Positions 62,762 through 64,000 of a stretch of 64,000 nucleotides of DNA are shown one piece after another. A model generated the notes under the pieces. That model saw nothing but the letters and a program-made list of their open reading frames with translations, was not told where the DNA came from and did not search any database. The stretch spans positions 148,524 to 212,523 of the forward strand of contig CAVWYF010000009.1 of assembly GCA_963759095.1 (NCBI GenBank), in the 5' to 3' direction. The stretch's first letter is position 1; the number at the start of each line of letters is the position of its first letter. This stretch comes from Anderseniella sp963759095. Lineage in GTDB: Bacteria > Pseudomonadota > Alphaproteobacteria > Rhizobiales > Aestuariivirgaceae. The translations under genes and the position numbers were made by a program.

Positions 62762-62864
62762 GTCCGGTTTCCCCTTGGAGTTCAGCAGTTTGTGTGTTGC
62801 CGGTTGAGACAGGCCGGTTTTGTATGACAGGGTTTACTGCCACGTCAAACCTGCTGGCCTTGTT

Positions 62865-62895
62865 AAAAAAGGAGCGGTCCCGAGGGAACCGCTCC
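62865..62895 (-). terminator. Intrinsic terminator after the SBP5 gene
   Basis: Read leftward, GGAGCGGT and ACCGCTCC (62888-62895 and 62871-62878) form a stem with a nine-base loop, followed by a TTTTTT tract (62865-62870). It is a textbook rho-independent terminator 37 bases past the binding-protein stop and 104 bases before the enolase-family start. Confidence 0.8.
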
Positions 62896-62932
62896 AGTCA
62901 TTGTCATGTTTGCTTGAAAGCCTTTACGGCAA

Positions 62933-64000
62933 TCAGGCGTTCAGCCACCAACGCTTGATGAAGTGACCGCCATCCATTTCCCAGCCACCGCCGATATTCG
63001 GGCCGATGCCGACTTTCTTGTTGGTTGCAGCAACGTCCTGACCAAATGCCGGCACCAGCGTACCGCCGTTCCTGGCGATCAGCATCTGCACATCTTTGTA
63101 CATTGCGTTGCGCTTGGCATCATCCAGTTCACCGCGGGCCGCTTTAACAAGCTGGTCAACCTGGTCCATCTTGATGACCGTATCATTCCACGGCGCATCG
63201 CTGAGATAGGCGATCGACAGGATCATGTCCTCAACCGGACGGGCACCCCAGTAGCACGAGCAGAACGGCTTGTTGTTCCAGATGTTGTTCCAGTAACCGT
63301 CCTTGGCTTCGCGAATCACATTCAGGTTGACGCCAATCTTGGCAAAGTGCTCAGCAAACAGCTGAGCCGCGTCGAGCGCCCCGCCATAAGCGGTTTCTGC
63401 GGAGTGCATGTCAATCTTGATGCCTTCCATGCCGGCCTTCTTGAGCAGTGACTTGGCCTTGTCCAGATCGTATTCAGTCTGCAGTTCACCATCGTATGAA
63501 GCGAAAGCAGGACCAAGCGGCTGATCATTGCCGACCGAGCCATAGCCGAACAGGATCTTGTCGACAAACTCCTGCCTTGGCAAAGCGTGCTTCAGTGCCT
63601 GGCGCAGATCATTATTGTCAAACGGCTTCACATCCATGCGCATTGGATGGGTGAATGCCAGGTTCGATTTGACCGCAATCACATTCACATGCGGCAAACG
63701 ATTGAGAAGACCAACCGTTTTCAGGGCCGGGCGGTTGATGATGTCGACACTCTGGGTGCTCAGCGCGGTCTGGCGCGCCGTGTCATCCAGAATGGTGGTG
63801 ATTTCACAACTGTCGACATAGCCGAAGTCAGATCCCTGCCAAGCATTGGGGTTCTTCTCGAATGTGGCCCGCACACCGGGATTGAATTCTTTCAACAGGT
63901 AACAACCGGTGCCATCGGTCGAAATAACATCAGCCTTGCCATCCTTGGTCGGCACCACATTCATGTGATAATCGGTCATCAGGAACGGGAAGGAAGCATT
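62933..64000 (-). CDS. Peptide/nickel-type ABC transporter solute-binding protein, N-terminus beyond window
   Basis: The frame stays open to the window edge (reading NASFPFLMTDYHMNVVP), so about 355 C-terminal residues are visible of a protein usually near 520. SBP_bac_5 features are GTGCYLLKEFNPGVRATFEK, AWQGSDFGYVDS and DNNDLRQALKHALPRQEFVD. These proteins bind oligopeptides, dipeptides or similar zwitterions such as betaines. The terminal part (PNIGGGWEMDGGHFIKRWWL) is the usual end. The other transporter genes must lie outside this window or elsewhere. Confidence 0.93.
   Translation of the reverse strand, partial: NASFPFLMTDYHMNVVPTKDGKADVISTDGTGCYLLKEFNPGVRATFEKNPNAWQGSDFGYVDSCEITTILDDTARQTALSTQSVDIINRPALKTVGLLNRLPHVNVIAVKSNLAFTHPMRMDVKPFDNNDLRQALKHALPRQEFVDKILFGYGSVGNDQPLGPAFASYDGELQTEYDLDKAKSLLKKAGMEGIKIDMHSAETAYGGALDAAQLFAEHFAKIGVNLNVIREAKDGYWNNIWNNKPFCSCYWGARPVEDMILSIAYLSDAPWNDTVIKMDQVDQLVKAARGELDDAKRNAMYKDVQMLIARNGGTLVPAFGQDVAATNKKVGIGPNIGGGWEMDGGHFIKRWWLNA

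Noticed and set aside
1..64000. tRNA, rRNA or riboswitch genes
   Set aside because: No cloverleaf, rRNA-like or known riboswitch core was recognised by eye; a covariance-model scan would be needed to exclude short RNAs.

Overview
This window is high-GC, densely coded DNA from an alphaproteobacterium. A marine or host-associated member of the Hyphomicrobiales (Rhizobiales) is most likely. The support is protein similarity recognised by eye, several TRAP transporters, and intergenic hairpin repeats of types common in that order: the GTGGGAACCGGTTTTC element at 44309-44351 and the GTCATCCTCGGGCTTGTCCC elements at 42846-42934 and 50962-51050. No rRNA, tRNA or CRISPR array was seen.

Layout. (1) 1-5.6 kb is an accessory patch of surface-glycan genes: a ParB-like protein, two methyltransferases (one FkbM type), a capsule-type glycosyltransferase and an AT-rich sulfotransferase, with a transposase remnant. 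(2) 5.6-8.6 kb holds a small secreted protein and a patatin-like phospholipase broken by a frameshift. (3) 8.3-12.2 kb is glcDEF, glycolate oxidase. (4) 12.5-22.3 kb is a histidine utilisation locus: hutI-hutH-hutU run leftward and continue into a TRAP transporter, and hutF-hutC run rightward from a shared promoter region. (5) 22.3-28.3 kb has a class IV aminotransferase and paaX-paaA-[DUF3291]-paaB-paaC-paaD-paaE, the phenylacetyl-CoA epoxidase operon. (6) 28.4-32.9 kb has an exported cyclase-family protein, two decayed gene fragments, a frameshifted OmpA-family gene, a motif-poor ThiM-like protein and a 76-residue conserved-looking protein.

(7) 33.0-45.1 kb is the most coherent uncharacterised system. 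It contains a GntR regulator, a large FAD/Fe-S 2-hydroxyacid dehydrogenase, a class V aminotransferase, a TRAP transporter, a crotonase-fold protein without the usual glutamates, a CaiB/BaiF CoA-transferase, a DegT-type aminotransferase and two tandem Lin0512 proteins. A promoter with an embedded operator-like palindrome sits between its divergent arms. I infer import and catabolism of an organic or amino acid through a CoA thioester; the substrate is unknown.

(8) 45.3-49.6 kb encodes two secreted proteins, one with 23 tandem HRPRGS-type repeats written in a 75-bp DNA repeat, and a 44-residue membrane peptide. (9) 49.7-53.2 kb is rich in inverted repeats around an arylamine N-acetyltransferase, a cytochrome c' and a LysR regulator. 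(10) 53.2-57.5 kb has a rhomboid protease, a TPR-methyltransferase, a LysR regulator and a DMT exporter. (11) 57.5-64 kb looks like a second small-molecule catabolic region: maleate isomerase/AMDase-like protein, metal-free M24 protein, nitrilase-family amidase, BMP-type binding protein, enolase-superfamily enzyme, and the binding protein of a peptide-type ABC transporter cut by the window end.

The shared theme is scavenging of small organic acids and nitrogen compounds (glycolate, histidine/urocanate, phenylacetate, unknown hydroxy- and amino acids) through binding-protein-dependent import followed by oxidation.
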